DNA of 64,000 nt, taken from the NCBI RefSeq assembly GCF_963676475.1, contig NZ_OY781106.1, positions 992,001 through 1,056,000 of the forward strand. The letters are read 5' to 3'. Within the stretch, counting starts at the first letter, position 1. Each line of letters opens with the position of its first letter. The notes under the pieces were generated by a model. It saw nothing but the letters and a program-made list of their open reading frames with translations. It was not told where the DNA came from and made no database searches. Of this stretch, positions 27,627 through 35,789 are shown piece after piece. The stretch is from an uncultured Celeribacter sp. Its GTDB lineage: Bacteria; Pseudomonadota; Alphaproteobacteria; Rhodobacterales; Rhodobacteraceae. Both the position numbers and the translations under genes were made by a program.

Positions 27627-27899
27627 TCAGGCTCGCAGTTGATCGACCACGGAGGCGATGTGCTGCCACGGGATCGGGAACGAATGGGGGTGCACTTCGA
27701 CGGTCACACCTTCGGGCTGCACCAGCACGTTGTAGGTGTCGCGGTAGATGTTGCCCTGTTCGGGTTCGAGCGTCGATTTGAGGTCGTCGGCAAACGTGGC
27801 CGCGTCAGGCACGCCGAGGTTCGACGTGGTGTTCATGCGGGTGTAGGTTAGCGTGACGGCTTCGTGCTCGTCGATTGTCGCGGTAATGGTCATTGTCAT
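27627..27899 (-). CDS. Small hypothetical protein, first gene of a three-gene operon
   Basis: 90 residues, not recognised. Beta-rich start (MTMTITATIDEHEAVTLTYT). The ATG at 27899 has AAAGGA just upstream; a longer in-frame start at 28001 has no such site. The non-coding region that follows upstream should hold its promoter. Confidence 0.55.
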   Translation of the reverse strand: MTMTITATIDEHEAVTLTYTRMNTTSNLGVPDAATFADDLKSTLEPEQGNIYRDTYNVLVQPEGVTVEVHPHSFPIPWQHIASVVDQLRA

Positions 27900-28684
27900 G
27901 TCCTTTGTGTTGTGGCGCGCACCGGGTCCATCGGGGCAGTCGGGAGAGCCGAGGCTAGGCCATTCCCGATGCGCGCAGACCCAGCACGAAATGCGTATCA
28001 CCCGCTGTCAGGGCGTTGTTCCGGGGAATGAGGTGGAGGTGGGGCAAAAGCAGGTGCCGACCGCGCGCACCGCAGCAGCGCGTCAGAGACGGGCGTTTGC
28101 CGTCGTCGGGCACACTGACTCGGATTTGACGAAGACAACCGCGTGTGCCTCAGCAGATCGAAGGATTAGTGCGGTTGCGGGCATGTCGTTGGTTGCATGT
28201 GCGGGGTGCCGCCCGATTTGCCCGATATATGTCAGCCTTATTGACGTGTTTTGCCTCAGATTTCCGTCGCCGTTGCAAAGCACGTTGCAAAAACCAGCTT
28301 GGCAACGACTAACCGCTTGATCGGCAAGTCGATCCACCACGGGCGACACTTGATTAAAAATCAATCGGCCTCGTTTTGTGGGCGCAGTTGCGACCAAGTC
28401 GCAACAATCAGGTGGAGATAGCGGGAGGAGGTAGGCAGGCCGATCAGCGCCAACGAGCCATACGTGTCAGCCTGTGTCACACCCAAGAATGCCCGACACG
28501 CCAAAAACACTTTGTTTTCAAGCCTGTTTGTCAGTGTGTCAGTTGTGTCAGTATAATAATAGTAGTAGCGAAACGACGTGCCGCCCCGCGCAGCCGTGGG
28601 CAAATCACACGTGTCAGAGATCAACGATTTGACCCCGTCGCACCCCGCACAACTGACACAAATCGTCTAACCGCTTACTTCCAA
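27900..28684. other. ~780-base non-coding control region between replication and late genes
   Basis: No convincing gene; small minus-strand frames at 28083-28397 and 28361-28624 lack ribosome sites and protein-like composition. It holds TTGCAA repeats at about 28274-28308 (GTTGCAAAGCACGTTGCAAAA, then TTGGCAACG), like those at the element's ends. It also holds a cluster of GTGTCA motifs. CTAACCGCTT occurs twice (near 28308 and 28667). It may hold the late promoter, an origin or a packaging site. Confidence 0.5.
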
Positions 28685-28735
28685 AGCAAAAAAGGCGTGA
28701 CACCCCCTGTCACGCCTTCTTCACCACTGACACGT
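28466..28735. repeat. Cluster of GTGTCA hexamers in both orientations
   Basis: About eight GTGTCA or TGACAC hexamers, mostly followed by G or C, occur within ~270 bases (near 28468, 28478, 28538, 28546, 28611, 28655, 28698 and 28727). Several flank the primase terminator, and two lie in its stem. They may be sites for the element's primase, activator or terminase. Confidence 0.55.
28685..28718 (-). terminator. Intrinsic terminator of the primase-helicase operon
   Basis: On the minus strand AAGGCGTGAC and GTCACGCCTT form a perfect ten-pair stem with a seven-base loop, followed by TTTTTTGC. It lies 24 bases past the helicase stop codon. Confidence 0.9.
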
Positions 28736-28741
28736 TTTCAA

Positions 28742-30277
28742 TCAGAATGGCGGATCGCCGTTGAATTTCTCGGATTGCGCCACCTCCCACGCGCGCCATC
28801 CATTCAGGTTCTCGACACCAAACTCAGCAGGATCGACGCCGCCGAAGTCGATTCCCTCGTCGTCCTCGCCGTAGGTGCGCAAGGTGATGCGCGACACGGC
28901 AGCGCGAAACTCGTCGAGCGTTCCGAGATAATGGCCGCGCTGACGGGTTTCCATCAGCGGAGTCACCGACGCGTCACCGTTCATGTCCGTGTAGGCATGG
29001 GTGCGCTCGCAGAACATCGCCTTGCGCGTTTTCTCCGCGTGCGGCACGAGGTCGAGCATTCTGTTGGCGATCTCTTCGGGTGACATGTTGCGACCGCCTG
29101 CTTGGCGCACAAGCGCGGTCAATGTCTTGTTCGAGATGATGCCCGCTGCTTTGCGGTCATGCGGACACACGCCGCGCTCCGCGATCTCATGCAGCACAGC
29201 CATGACAGGATCAGACGCCACCTTGTCGCGCGCCTTCGCCTCCGTGCCATAGCCGAACGTCAACGCCTGTCGGTCAACCGGATAGTCGAGCAGGTAGCGC
29301 AAGATGATCGACGGACCGTCATCCGAGCGGACGAAGGCATGATACGGCTCCCAAAAGGCATATGCCTCGGCCTGCCCCTCCTTGGTCGTCATGTCGAACG
29401 GCTGAGACACCTCCACAACGGTCCACCGACGGTCGTCGAAGTCGATATGCACGGCTTGAGACTCGTTGGTCGTGGCGATCAGACGATGGACGTTTTTCGC
29501 CTGCACCGTCGCTTTGAACTTCTCCTCGTATGTCCACGATGGCGACGAGATGAACGACTTGAGCTTTGCCGCTGTCGCTTGCGATCCGTGGAAAATCGAC
29601 TCCTCGGCTGCGATGAAGGTCGCACCGAAGATCGAACGATTGAACCGAGAAAACAGACGTTCGGACTCCTGCACCTTCTGAACGTAACGCTCCCCGAAAA
29701 TCGGAGTCAGGATGCGCTCTTGCAGGAACGACTTGCCGCCGCCTTGACGCCCGCGCAGGGCAATCGCTGTGGGCGGTGACGGCTCAGTGGGTCGCTGCAC
29801 GGCATCCGCGAGCCACATCGTCACCCAGTGCGCGAGGCCGTCGTCGCCACCACAGAGAACGTCACGGACATACGACTCGAACACCGAGGCATCGCCATCT
29901 TTCGGCGCGACCGCGAAACCCCGCCAAACGTTGTATGCAGGACCATCATAGTCGATAGGCTCGCACACCACCCCCTTGAACCGCGCATGATCGGGGTCAC
30001 GAAGCCAAAGCTGCGCGAGTGGCACGAGCGACTTGCCCATTCGCACCACCTGGTCGGACGTTTCGTCGAACAGCATCTGCTTCGCAAAGGTGGTGAACTC
30101 GGCTGAATCCATGTCGAGATATTCCACCGTGCCGTTGATCGTGATCTTCGACCACCGACGATTGAACTTCTCGACCTGACGATAGTGCAGCGGCGTCGGC
30201 GTGCCTTTCTCGAGCCGTTTCGTCCGCTTGAGGATGTTCGAAATCTCGGACTCGTTCAGCGGGCCATCGGCAAACAA
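28742..30277 (-). CDS. DUF5906-type primase-associated helicase
   Basis: 511 residues, SF3-like replicative helicase of phages and plasmids. Walker A LRGRQGGGKSFL near residue 175, Walker B-like FIAAEES near 224, sensor IATTNES near 270, then an arginine-rich DDRRWTVVEV. A helical C-terminal part follows and ends in KFNGDPPF, another SSB-tip-like end. Related polymerase-helicases such as the NrS-1 phage type carry the primase on the same chain; here the primase is the upstream gene, overlapping by 22 bases. Confidence 0.85.
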   Translation of the reverse strand: MFADGPLNESEISNILKRTKRLEKGTPTPLHYRQVEKFNRRWSKITINGTVEYLDMDSAEFTTFAKQMLFDETSDQVVRMGKSLVPLAQLWLRDPDHARFKGVVCEPIDYDGPAYNVWRGFAVAPKDGDASVFESYVRDVLCGGDDGLAHWVTMWLADAVQRPTEPSPPTAIALRGRQGGGKSFLQERILTPIFGERYVQKVQESERLFSRFNRSIFGATFIAAEESIFHGSQATAAKLKSFISSPSWTYEEKFKATVQAKNVHRLIATTNESQAVHIDFDDRRWTVVEVSQPFDMTTKEGQAEAYAFWEPYHAFVRSDDGPSIILRYLLDYPVDRQALTFGYGTEAKARDKVASDPVMAVLHEIAERGVCPHDRKAAGIISNKTLTALVRQAGGRNMSPEEIANRMLDLVPHAEKTRKAMFCERTHAYTDMNGDASVTPLMETRQRGHYLGTLDEFRAAVSRITLRTYGEDDEGIDFGGVDPAEFGVENLNGWRAWEVAQSEKFNGDPPF

Positions 30278-31098
30278 TCGCCATTCATGCGCCGAATTTC
30301 CGCCTCCAACTCGCTATCGGGCCAGCCGCGCGATTGCATAGACGCTGCGACACGCAGCAGCAGGTCGTTGCGGCCAGCGGGATTGTCAGGCACGCGATAG
30401 CCAATGTCTGACGTGTCAAGAGTCGGAGTCTCGTCGGCAATCTGAGTCATCACCGATGCGTTCACGCGGCACTTCTCGGTGATATGGCTGAGCATCGCCA
30501 TATGACCATGTTCGTCGAGTGCGCGCTTCTTGCTTTCGTCGTCGATCAGGAAGGCCAACTCGCGCTGCTGGCCGTGCCAAGGCAGATTGACGCTCGTCGG
30601 CTTGTCGCCATCCGAAATGACCGTCTGCGTTGCCTTCGGAAAAATCTCGGTTTTCCTCGCGGTGTTTTTGGGCAGCCGCTTGCGCAAGGTCACGAGGTAG
30701 TCGTGCATCACACGTGCGGAAACAGGCTCTGACGCAAAAACGTAGACGTGCAGGCCGCGCGACTTTGATCGGAAAGCCGCACAACGCGTCCGCAGACGGT
30801 CAGCCACACGGTCAACGTCGTCCTCGGGCATGTCATACCAGTCAATGTCGAGCACACCGTAGTGACACGTGCTGTCTGCCCGCACGGGTGACACGCCAAC
30901 GGACGCCTCATGTGCCCAAGCGACTTCGTCAGTCAGTGGACCGTCCACGAGACGGGCTTTGGTTTCGAGTTTGCCTTTGTCGTTCTTTTCGGGCTTGCCC
31001 CTCAGCACAAGGTGCCGATCTTGGTTGCCGTCAAAGAGGCGGAGGAATGCTTTTGTGATTTGTTCGTCCATACCATTTTCAGGATGGACCCGCTTCAC
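30256..31098 (-). CDS. Archaeo-eukaryotic-type primase domain protein
   Basis: 280 residues. Catalytic motifs of the AEP superfamily are visible: GVLDIDWYD near residues 81-89 (two metal-binding Asp), SRGLHVYVF near 114-122 (His motif) and VNLPWHG near 169. A helical tail follows. It should prime DNA synthesis for the element together with the helicase gene it overlaps. The start is uncertain: GTG at 31098 is the longest, and an ATG at 31071 is equally possible since neither has a strong ribosome site. Confidence 0.8.
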   Translation of the reverse strand: MKRVHPENGMDEQITKAFLRLFDGNQDRHLVLRGKPEKNDKGKLETKARLVDGPLTDEVAWAHEASVGVSPVRADSTCHYGVLDIDWYDMPEDDVDRVADRLRTRCAAFRSKSRGLHVYVFASEPVSARVMHDYLVTLRKRLPKNTARKTEIFPKATQTVISDGDKPTSVNLPWHGQQRELAFLIDDESKKRALDEHGHMAMLSHITEKCRVNASVMTQIADETPTLDTSDIGYRVPDNPAGRNDLLLRVAASMQSRGWPDSELEAEIRRMNGDCLPMAR

Positions 31099-31177
31099 CG
31101 GTTCAGCGTCGCCAAGTCAGCGTGTATAACCGACTTATTGCAAATTTCGTGTTGACGCTGATCCAGTGGGGCGGGCC

Positions 31178-31423
31178 TTAAGCCTGCCCCACTTCTTTTT
31201 GCTTCGCCCATGCCATCACGGCGTCGAGATCGTAGCGAACGGTGCGCTCGCTCCAATAGATCGCGGGCGGGCTGTCGCCTGCACGTTTCCACTCGTAAAA
31301 CTGCCGTTCCGAGATTTGCAGGAAGTCACACACCTGACGAGGCGTCATAAGTTTGGGGGTAGTGATCTGGGTTTCCAGATCTTCGATGCGGCGCTCAAGC
31401 GCGCGGATTTCATCTGTGGACAT
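31178..31423 (-). CDS. AlpA/excisionase-like helix-turn-helix protein
   Basis: 81 residues. A short coiled N-terminus is followed by a MerR/AlpA-like winged helix: MTPRQVCDFLQISERQFYEW, then a WSERTVRYDLDAVMAW recognition and wing segment. Such proteins serve as excisionase or as activators of integrase and early genes in integrated elements. Position between the integrase and the primase operon fits that role. Confidence 0.8.
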   Translation of the reverse strand: MSTDEIRALERRIEDLETQITTPKLMTPRQVCDFLQISERQFYEWKRAGDSPPAIYWSERTVRYDLDAVMAWAKQKEVGQA

Positions 31424-31606
31424 TGCAACAGAGTCCTTTCGTCATGTCCTAATCAGACAGACGCCCTCTGTTGCTACACGACACTGCGGGCTTTCATCGA
31501 CCAAGCCGCTTGTGTCGCCGCGCGCTCGGGATGCTGTGCACCGCCAGAATGGCGCGCGTCTCACGACGGGCAATGGTGCGTGGCAAACATGGTGCGCTTT
31601 CGCGCG

Positions 31607-32764
31607 CTATTCAAGGCTGAAATCAGGTTCTACCTTAATCCGCTCGAAATACACCTTCTCAATATCCTCGACGGCGCGGCGATTGCCCATGCGCTTGAGG
31701 TATTTCATCAGCATATCGCTGCCCTCGCCTGCCTTCTTGTCGCCGCGCAGGAAGTGGGCGACGTAATCGGGCAGGAACGCCTCTGCTGAGGCCTGCATGA
31801 AGTGACGCCGCCCGTCGTGAGGCAGGAACACCCGGACGCGCTCGTCGCCCACCGTCGCGAAGGTGCCCTTGGGGTCAGTGATGTATCCCGTGGCCGACGA
31901 CGCCGGGAACACCCATTCGCTGCCCGACTGACGGATCGCCTTGAGCAATTCGATCACCGTGTCCATGGCGGGCAGCGTGCGCGCGAGCTTGTTCTTCATC
32001 TTGGTCAGGTGGATCGTCTTGTTCTGTAGATCGACCTGATCCCACGACAGCGAGCAGACATTCTCGGAGCGGATGCCCGTCAGAAACATGACGGCGACCG
32101 CCGTGCCGACAATGACGTTCTGCTCCCGCCGCGCCATGATCGCCTCCCAGATCACCGACCAGTCGTCCGCGTCGAGGTCATGCGCCCGCGCGACCTTGGT
32201 CCACTGCGCCTCTGTCTCGTCGCTCTTGGCGACGCGCGTCTTCTTCTGGCCGACCGGGTTCACGACGGGGGCGAAGTTGAACGCGTTGCCAATACCAATG
32301 CGCACGGCGCGCGCCGTCGCCTTCTTGCCCTCGGCCATGAGACGGTTGAGGACCGCCTGCACGTTTGCCGAGGTCACGTCCGCGACGTTGCTGTCCATGA
32401 TCTCCTTCGCGTGCATCTCAAGCTGGCGCGTCATGCGCTCGCGGTGGGCATCGGACATGCCGCCCTGCGCCTGCGACGTGTCGCACCAGAAACGCCAGCC
32501 GTCGCGCACCGTTTGAATGTCGCTCTTGGCCACCCCGGTTTTCGTGTCGCCCTGCTTGAACGCCGTCAGGGCGTCCATTGCCGGGAATCCGCCGATCTTG
32601 ATCGACTTCGTTTTCCCATCGACCTTGCGCTTGATGTACCAAGTGCTCTTGGTCTTGCCGACGTTCAGATAGAGGCCCGGAAAGCGGTCGCCGTCGTGGC
32701 GATACATGCCCGGAGGCGTTTTCAGCAGGCGCGCGGGTTTGGTGAAGTCGATTGCGGTGGTCAT
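31607..32764 (-). CDS. Tyrosine integrase of the tRNA-Asn element
   Basis: 385 residues. It has an N-terminal arm-binding domain (GLYLNVGKTKSTWYIKRKV, IKIGGFPAMD), a core-binding domain, and a catalytic domain with Arg in TGIRSENV near 231, HxxR in HDGRRHF near 317 and Tyr in LMKYLKRMG near 352. This is the DUF4102/P4-like integrase type that targets tRNA genes. ATG at 32764 has GGAGCGAGA upstream. The gene reads away from attR, which lies ~160 bases behind it. Confidence 0.93.
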   Translation of the reverse strand: MTTAIDFTKPARLLKTPPGMYRHDGDRFPGLYLNVGKTKSTWYIKRKVDGKTKSIKIGGFPAMDALTAFKQGDTKTGVAKSDIQTVRDGWRFWCDTSQAQGGMSDAHRERMTRQLEMHAKEIMDSNVADVTSANVQAVLNRLMAEGKKATARAVRIGIGNAFNFAPVVNPVGQKKTRVAKSDETEAQWTKVARAHDLDADDWSVIWEAIMARREQNVIVGTAVAVMFLTGIRSENVCSLSWDQVDLQNKTIHLTKMKNKLARTLPAMDTVIELLKAIRQSGSEWVFPASSATGYITDPKGTFATVGDERVRVFLPHDGRRHFMQASAEAFLPDYVAHFLRGDKKAGEGSDMLMKYLKRMGNRRAVEDIEKVYFERIKVEPDFSLE

Positions 32765-32775
32765 CTGTCTCGCTC

Positions 32776-32871
32776 CGTTTTTGCAACGTTTTGCAACGCG
32801 CAATGTCACTAAGACGCATTCTGGCGCACTGTCAACCGATTGATTATCGTTGCAAATATGGTGCAAGCACT
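32776..32871 (+). repeat. Right-end TTGCAACG repeats (candidate integrase arm sites)
   Basis: CGTTTTTGCAACGTTTTGCAACGCG at 32776-32800 repeats the left-end pair at 18457-18482 with one base deleted. Further CGTTGCAAAT and GGTGCAAG units lie near 32850-32870. They cover the integrase promoter, so binding may also autoregulate it. Confidence 0.6.
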
Positions 32872-32924
32872 TGTTTTTACTGACGAACCGCAGCACCATG
32901 CACCAACCGAATAAATATCGTCGC

Positions 32925-32975
32925 TTGACTGTTAATCAATTGGTCGTAGGTTCGATCCCTACCGCCGGAGCCAAT
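32925..32975 (+). repeat. attR: second copy of the tRNA-Asn 3' end
   Basis: Exact 51-bp match to 18354-18404. It lacks the 5' half of the tRNA, so it is an attachment remnant, not a gene. Beyond it begins a second mobile region with its own integrase. Confidence 0.95.
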
Positions 32976-33097
32976 TCACCCACTAAGTCCTTGGAAACCA
33001 AGGCATAGGCTGAATTTGGCAAGTACAGTGTCACACAGCACTGTAGCACAAATTCCTGAAATGCGGGTCGCTCGTCTCCAATTCTGGAGGCCTCATC

Positions 33098-34963
33098 TTG
33101 GCGACCACCCCCTACCTCCTACAACGCGGCTCCACCTGGAGCTGGCGTCGGCGCGTGCCTGAGTTTTCCACAAAAACCCGACATTGGCAGCTGTCTCTGC
33201 GCACCACGGACCGGTCGATCGCGTGTATCATCGCACGCAGATTGAACTACGAGTGCGACCGGATGCTGGATGCGATCACCGATGGAAAGCTGACCCCCGG
33301 CCAGGCCAAGGCCTGGCTGACCTCGGTTGTGCGCAGCGAGCTTGACCGCATCGAGCGTCAGCGCTTGATCAGCCGGATGGACCCGGTGGGCTCATCCGAA
33401 GAAGACCAGCGTCTCGATTGGGCGACGGCGCGCGCCTGGTCTCACCTGGCGAGCAAGGGACTGCATCCGGAGCTCTCCGCTCACGACCGACGCACCGTAC
33501 TCAACGAAGGTTCGAGTGAGACAGACATCGCGTCGCTGGAGACGATGCTTGGCATCCTGTCGCGCGACGTGCTGTCCGAGGCGGGCGTCAACAAGATGCT
33601 TCGCGCCGCGCGGGACAGCATTCAGGCCGCGACAGACGAAACCTTGCCCCCTGCGGCCGAGACCGTTCTCTCTCTACGGCAACTGCTGCTAGCCGGAAAA
33701 GCCGCCGCCTGGTCCGCATCTGAAGGTCGGGAAGATCCGAGCCTGGAGCAAGCGCGCGCCCTTGCGCGGGAAATCCTCGACGGCGCGCCAGCCGAGATCA
33801 TCGAACCCCTGGAGCCTCTTCCCTTCCCTCTGGAAGCCACTCTGATCGAGGCACCTGCCCCAACGAAAGTCTCAGCCCAAAGGCCAGAGTTCAGTTTCGA
33901 TCCGGACATTGTCTCGCTCGTAGAGCGCATAAACGCAGAGAGGGACCGCGAGCATATCAAGGAAGACACCAGAAAGCAGCTTTCATCGCAGGCGCACCTC
34001 TTCGTCAAGGCTACGGGCGTCACCGACGTTCGGGGTATCACGCAGGGTCACCTCAAGTTCTACAAGTCGATGCTGCAGCGACTGCCGACGAGCTACGGAA
34101 AAAGCCCGAAGGACGCGGACAGGACCATCGATGAGATTCTGGCACGCGCAGAGGATCTTCCCGAGAATAAGGTCGGCCTCTCGCCGCGCACGATCAACGG
34201 TCACCTGGACCGGTTCAAGCTCATCTTCCAGTTCGCCAAGAGCGAAAGCATCCCGATTTCCGACACGATCGAACTCGGCCTGCTCCGCGTCCGGGAAGAA
34301 AAGCGCAACCGCGACAAGCGCGAAGCCTTCACCTTGCCGGAACTGCAGCAGGTCTTCCGGCACCCGATCTGGACGGGCTGCAGGTCAACATCGCGGCGCC
34401 ATGAGCGTGGCAACATCGTGAAGGCGGACGGGCTCTACTGGGGGCCGATTCTGGCGGGCTACAGCGGCGCCCGGCGGGAGGAGGTTCTCGGCCTGGAACC
34501 CCGCGATGTCGTGTCCGTCGACGGCATTCCCTGCTACCACATCCGCGACAACATGCATCGCGGGGTCAAGACCTTCAGTTCGGAGCGCCTGGTTCCCATT
34601 CACGCACATCTGATCGAACTGGGCTTTCTCAGGCATGTCGACGACATGCGCATGCGCGGTGCCACGGCCCTCTTCCCCGAATTGATCGCGACAAATGATA
34701 GCCAGTCCTTCGGTGACAAGATCTATTACAACTGGGCGAAGGCGCTGGTGCTGCAGCTGGACGGTAACCCGAGGGAGCTCTGCTTCCACTCGTTCCGCCA
34801 TTATGCCATCGCCCACCTGAAGGAGTTGCCCGAGGTCAGCGAGAAGCAGCGCCGTGACCTTGTCGGACACAGCGGCGGTGACGTGCATGACGAGCAATAT
34901 GATGTCGCCACGTCGATGCCCGTGATGAGCAGCGTGGTTGCGAAGCTGCCGCGATTGTTCTGA
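33098..34963 (+). CDS. Second tyrosine recombinase (DUF6538-type integrase)
   Basis: 621 residues, longer than typical integrases because of a ~250-residue N-terminal region. N-terminus LLQRGSTWSWRRRVPEF resembles DUF6538. Catalytic residues: Arg in SGARREEV near 455, HxxR in HSFRHYAI near 564, GHSGGD near 588, and a Tyr in DEQYDVA near 599. TTG start with TGGAGG nine bases upstream. It lies 120 bases beyond attR, reading away from it, and probably inserted a mobilizable island at the same tRNA-Asn earlier. Confidence 0.9.
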   Translation: MATTPYLLQRGSTWSWRRRVPEFSTKTRHWQLSLRTTDRSIACIIARRLNYECDRMLDAITDGKLTPGQAKAWLTSVVRSELDRIERQRLISRMDPVGSSEEDQRLDWATARAWSHLASKGLHPELSAHDRRTVLNEGSSETDIASLETMLGILSRDVLSEAGVNKMLRAARDSIQAATDETLPPAAETVLSLRQLLLAGKAAAWSASEGREDPSLEQARALAREILDGAPAEIIEPLEPLPFPLEATLIEAPAPTKVSAQRPEFSFDPDIVSLVERINAERDREHIKEDTRKQLSSQAHLFVKATGVTDVRGITQGHLKFYKSMLQRLPTSYGKSPKDADRTIDEILARAEDLPENKVGLSPRTINGHLDRFKLIFQFAKSESIPISDTIELGLLRVREEKRNRDKREAFTLPELQQVFRHPIWTGCRSTSRRHERGNIVKADGLYWGPILAGYSGARREEVLGLEPRDVVSVDGIPCYHIRDNMHRGVKTFSSERLVPIHAHLIELGFLRHVDDMRMRGATALFPELIATNDSQSFGDKIYYNWAKALVLQLDGNPRELCFHSFRHYAIAHLKELPEVSEKQRRDLVGHSGGDVHDEQYDVATSMPVMSSVVAKLPRLF

Positions 34964-35507
34964 CGCGCTGACGAAATGAATGCCTGGCGCGCCTACCGAA
35001 CATGATGACGAATGGCGCGGATCGTTGCGTCAGGATCAGAAAATCAATTTCGACATATCGGATACTTCGGCTCGCGATTGACCGCCCGAGGGCCCTCCCC
35101 CTTAGGTTCTGTCGCGCGCAAGTGTCCCGTGGGTCGCGCGCAAGTGTTCCTTGCTCGACCCGAAGCGACAATTGCGATCCGATAAACATGTTAGGGATGG
35201 CCAGTCTGGTCTCCGAGCCCCTTAGGCGAAAAGTACGGAACTCCCGTCAAGGTCATCTCAGCCGCCGCTTGGCAGGCGCTTCACAGGCCACTCGGCGCAC
35301 CAGGCCAGCACGGTTATCCACATAATAGCGACATGAGACGGCCTCGTGCTGGCATTCGGGCGCGCTGGGGAATCCTGCAGCAGTTACAATGTCGGACAGA
35401 ATAACTGCCAAAGGAACAACCACGTTGACTGACAACCAGGCCATCATCTGCGCCCGCACCGGCCCTACGTTCCCCCAGATCATCGGTCACCCCGACTGGG
35501 GTCTTGC
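34964..35507. other. 544-base gap between integrase and mob genes; possible oriT region
   Basis: No gene supported. It contains a 15-bp direct repeat GTCGCGCGCAAGTGT at 35111-35125 and 35133-35147 (22-bp spacing). A hairpin ACCCC-GACT-GGGGT (35489-35502) lies just before the MobC start. Transfer origins often lie upstream of mobC, so this is the place to look, but no known nic site was recognised. Confidence 0.4.
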
Positions 35508-35786
35508 ATGACCGCCCGGCGGGACAAGCTCGTGAAGGTGCGCTTCTCGCAGGAGGAGTTCTCGCTGCTGGAAACGCTGCGCCAGTCTGCGAGATCGGAG
35601 AGCCGCGCTCTGTTCATCCGCAGACGGGGTCTGGCACCCGAAATCGGCACACATGCGATCGCGGATCTTATCGGTCAGATCGGTGTGACGCTGAACACCG
35701 AAAGTATCGCCCCCAAACAGCTCGACCATCTGGCGCTTCTCGTCGGAGAACTCACGCTAGAGCTCCGCAAGGTTAAGAAAAGCTGA
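35508..35786 (+). CDS. MobC-like relaxosome protein
   Basis: 92 residues. A ribbon-helix-helix-like N-terminus (KLVKVRFSQEEFSLLETLRQ, SARSESRALFIRRRG) is followed by helices typical of MobC accessory proteins (LDHLALLVGELTLELRKV). It would bind the transfer origin and assist the relaxase, whose gene starts four bases later. Confidence 0.8.
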   Translation: MTARRDKLVKVRFSQEEFSLLETLRQSARSESRALFIRRRGLAPEIGTHAIADLIGQIGVTLNTESIAPKQLDHLALLVGELTLELRKVKKS

Positions 35787-35789
35787 TCG

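Larger units (their letters stand above)
18354..32975. mobile_element. tRNA-Asn-integrated phage-satellite-like element (~14.6 kb)
   Basis: Bounded by exact 51-bp att repeats. An integrase gene sits beside the right end. The minus-strand right arm carries integrase, excisionase candidate, primase, helicase, then small genes and terminase. The plus-strand left arm carries cargo, including an EcoRV-like restriction enzyme; its methylase is on the opposite strand. No portal, capsid, protease, tail or lysis gene is recognisable in the interval. DNA replication and packaging genes without virion genes suggest a satellite that uses a helper phage's particles. This is inference; a very reduced or degraded prophage is the main alternative. 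Confidence 0.85.

Noticed and set aside
28083..28624. Two small minus-strand frames in the satellite control region
   Set aside because: Composition is unlike proteins (Tyr and Thr runs) and no ribosome sites are present. The region is dominated by repeats and a terminator.
18354..32975. Avoidance of GATATC sites by the element
   Set aside because: None was noticed inside by eye, but only about two would be expected in this GC-rich length, so absence is not informative.
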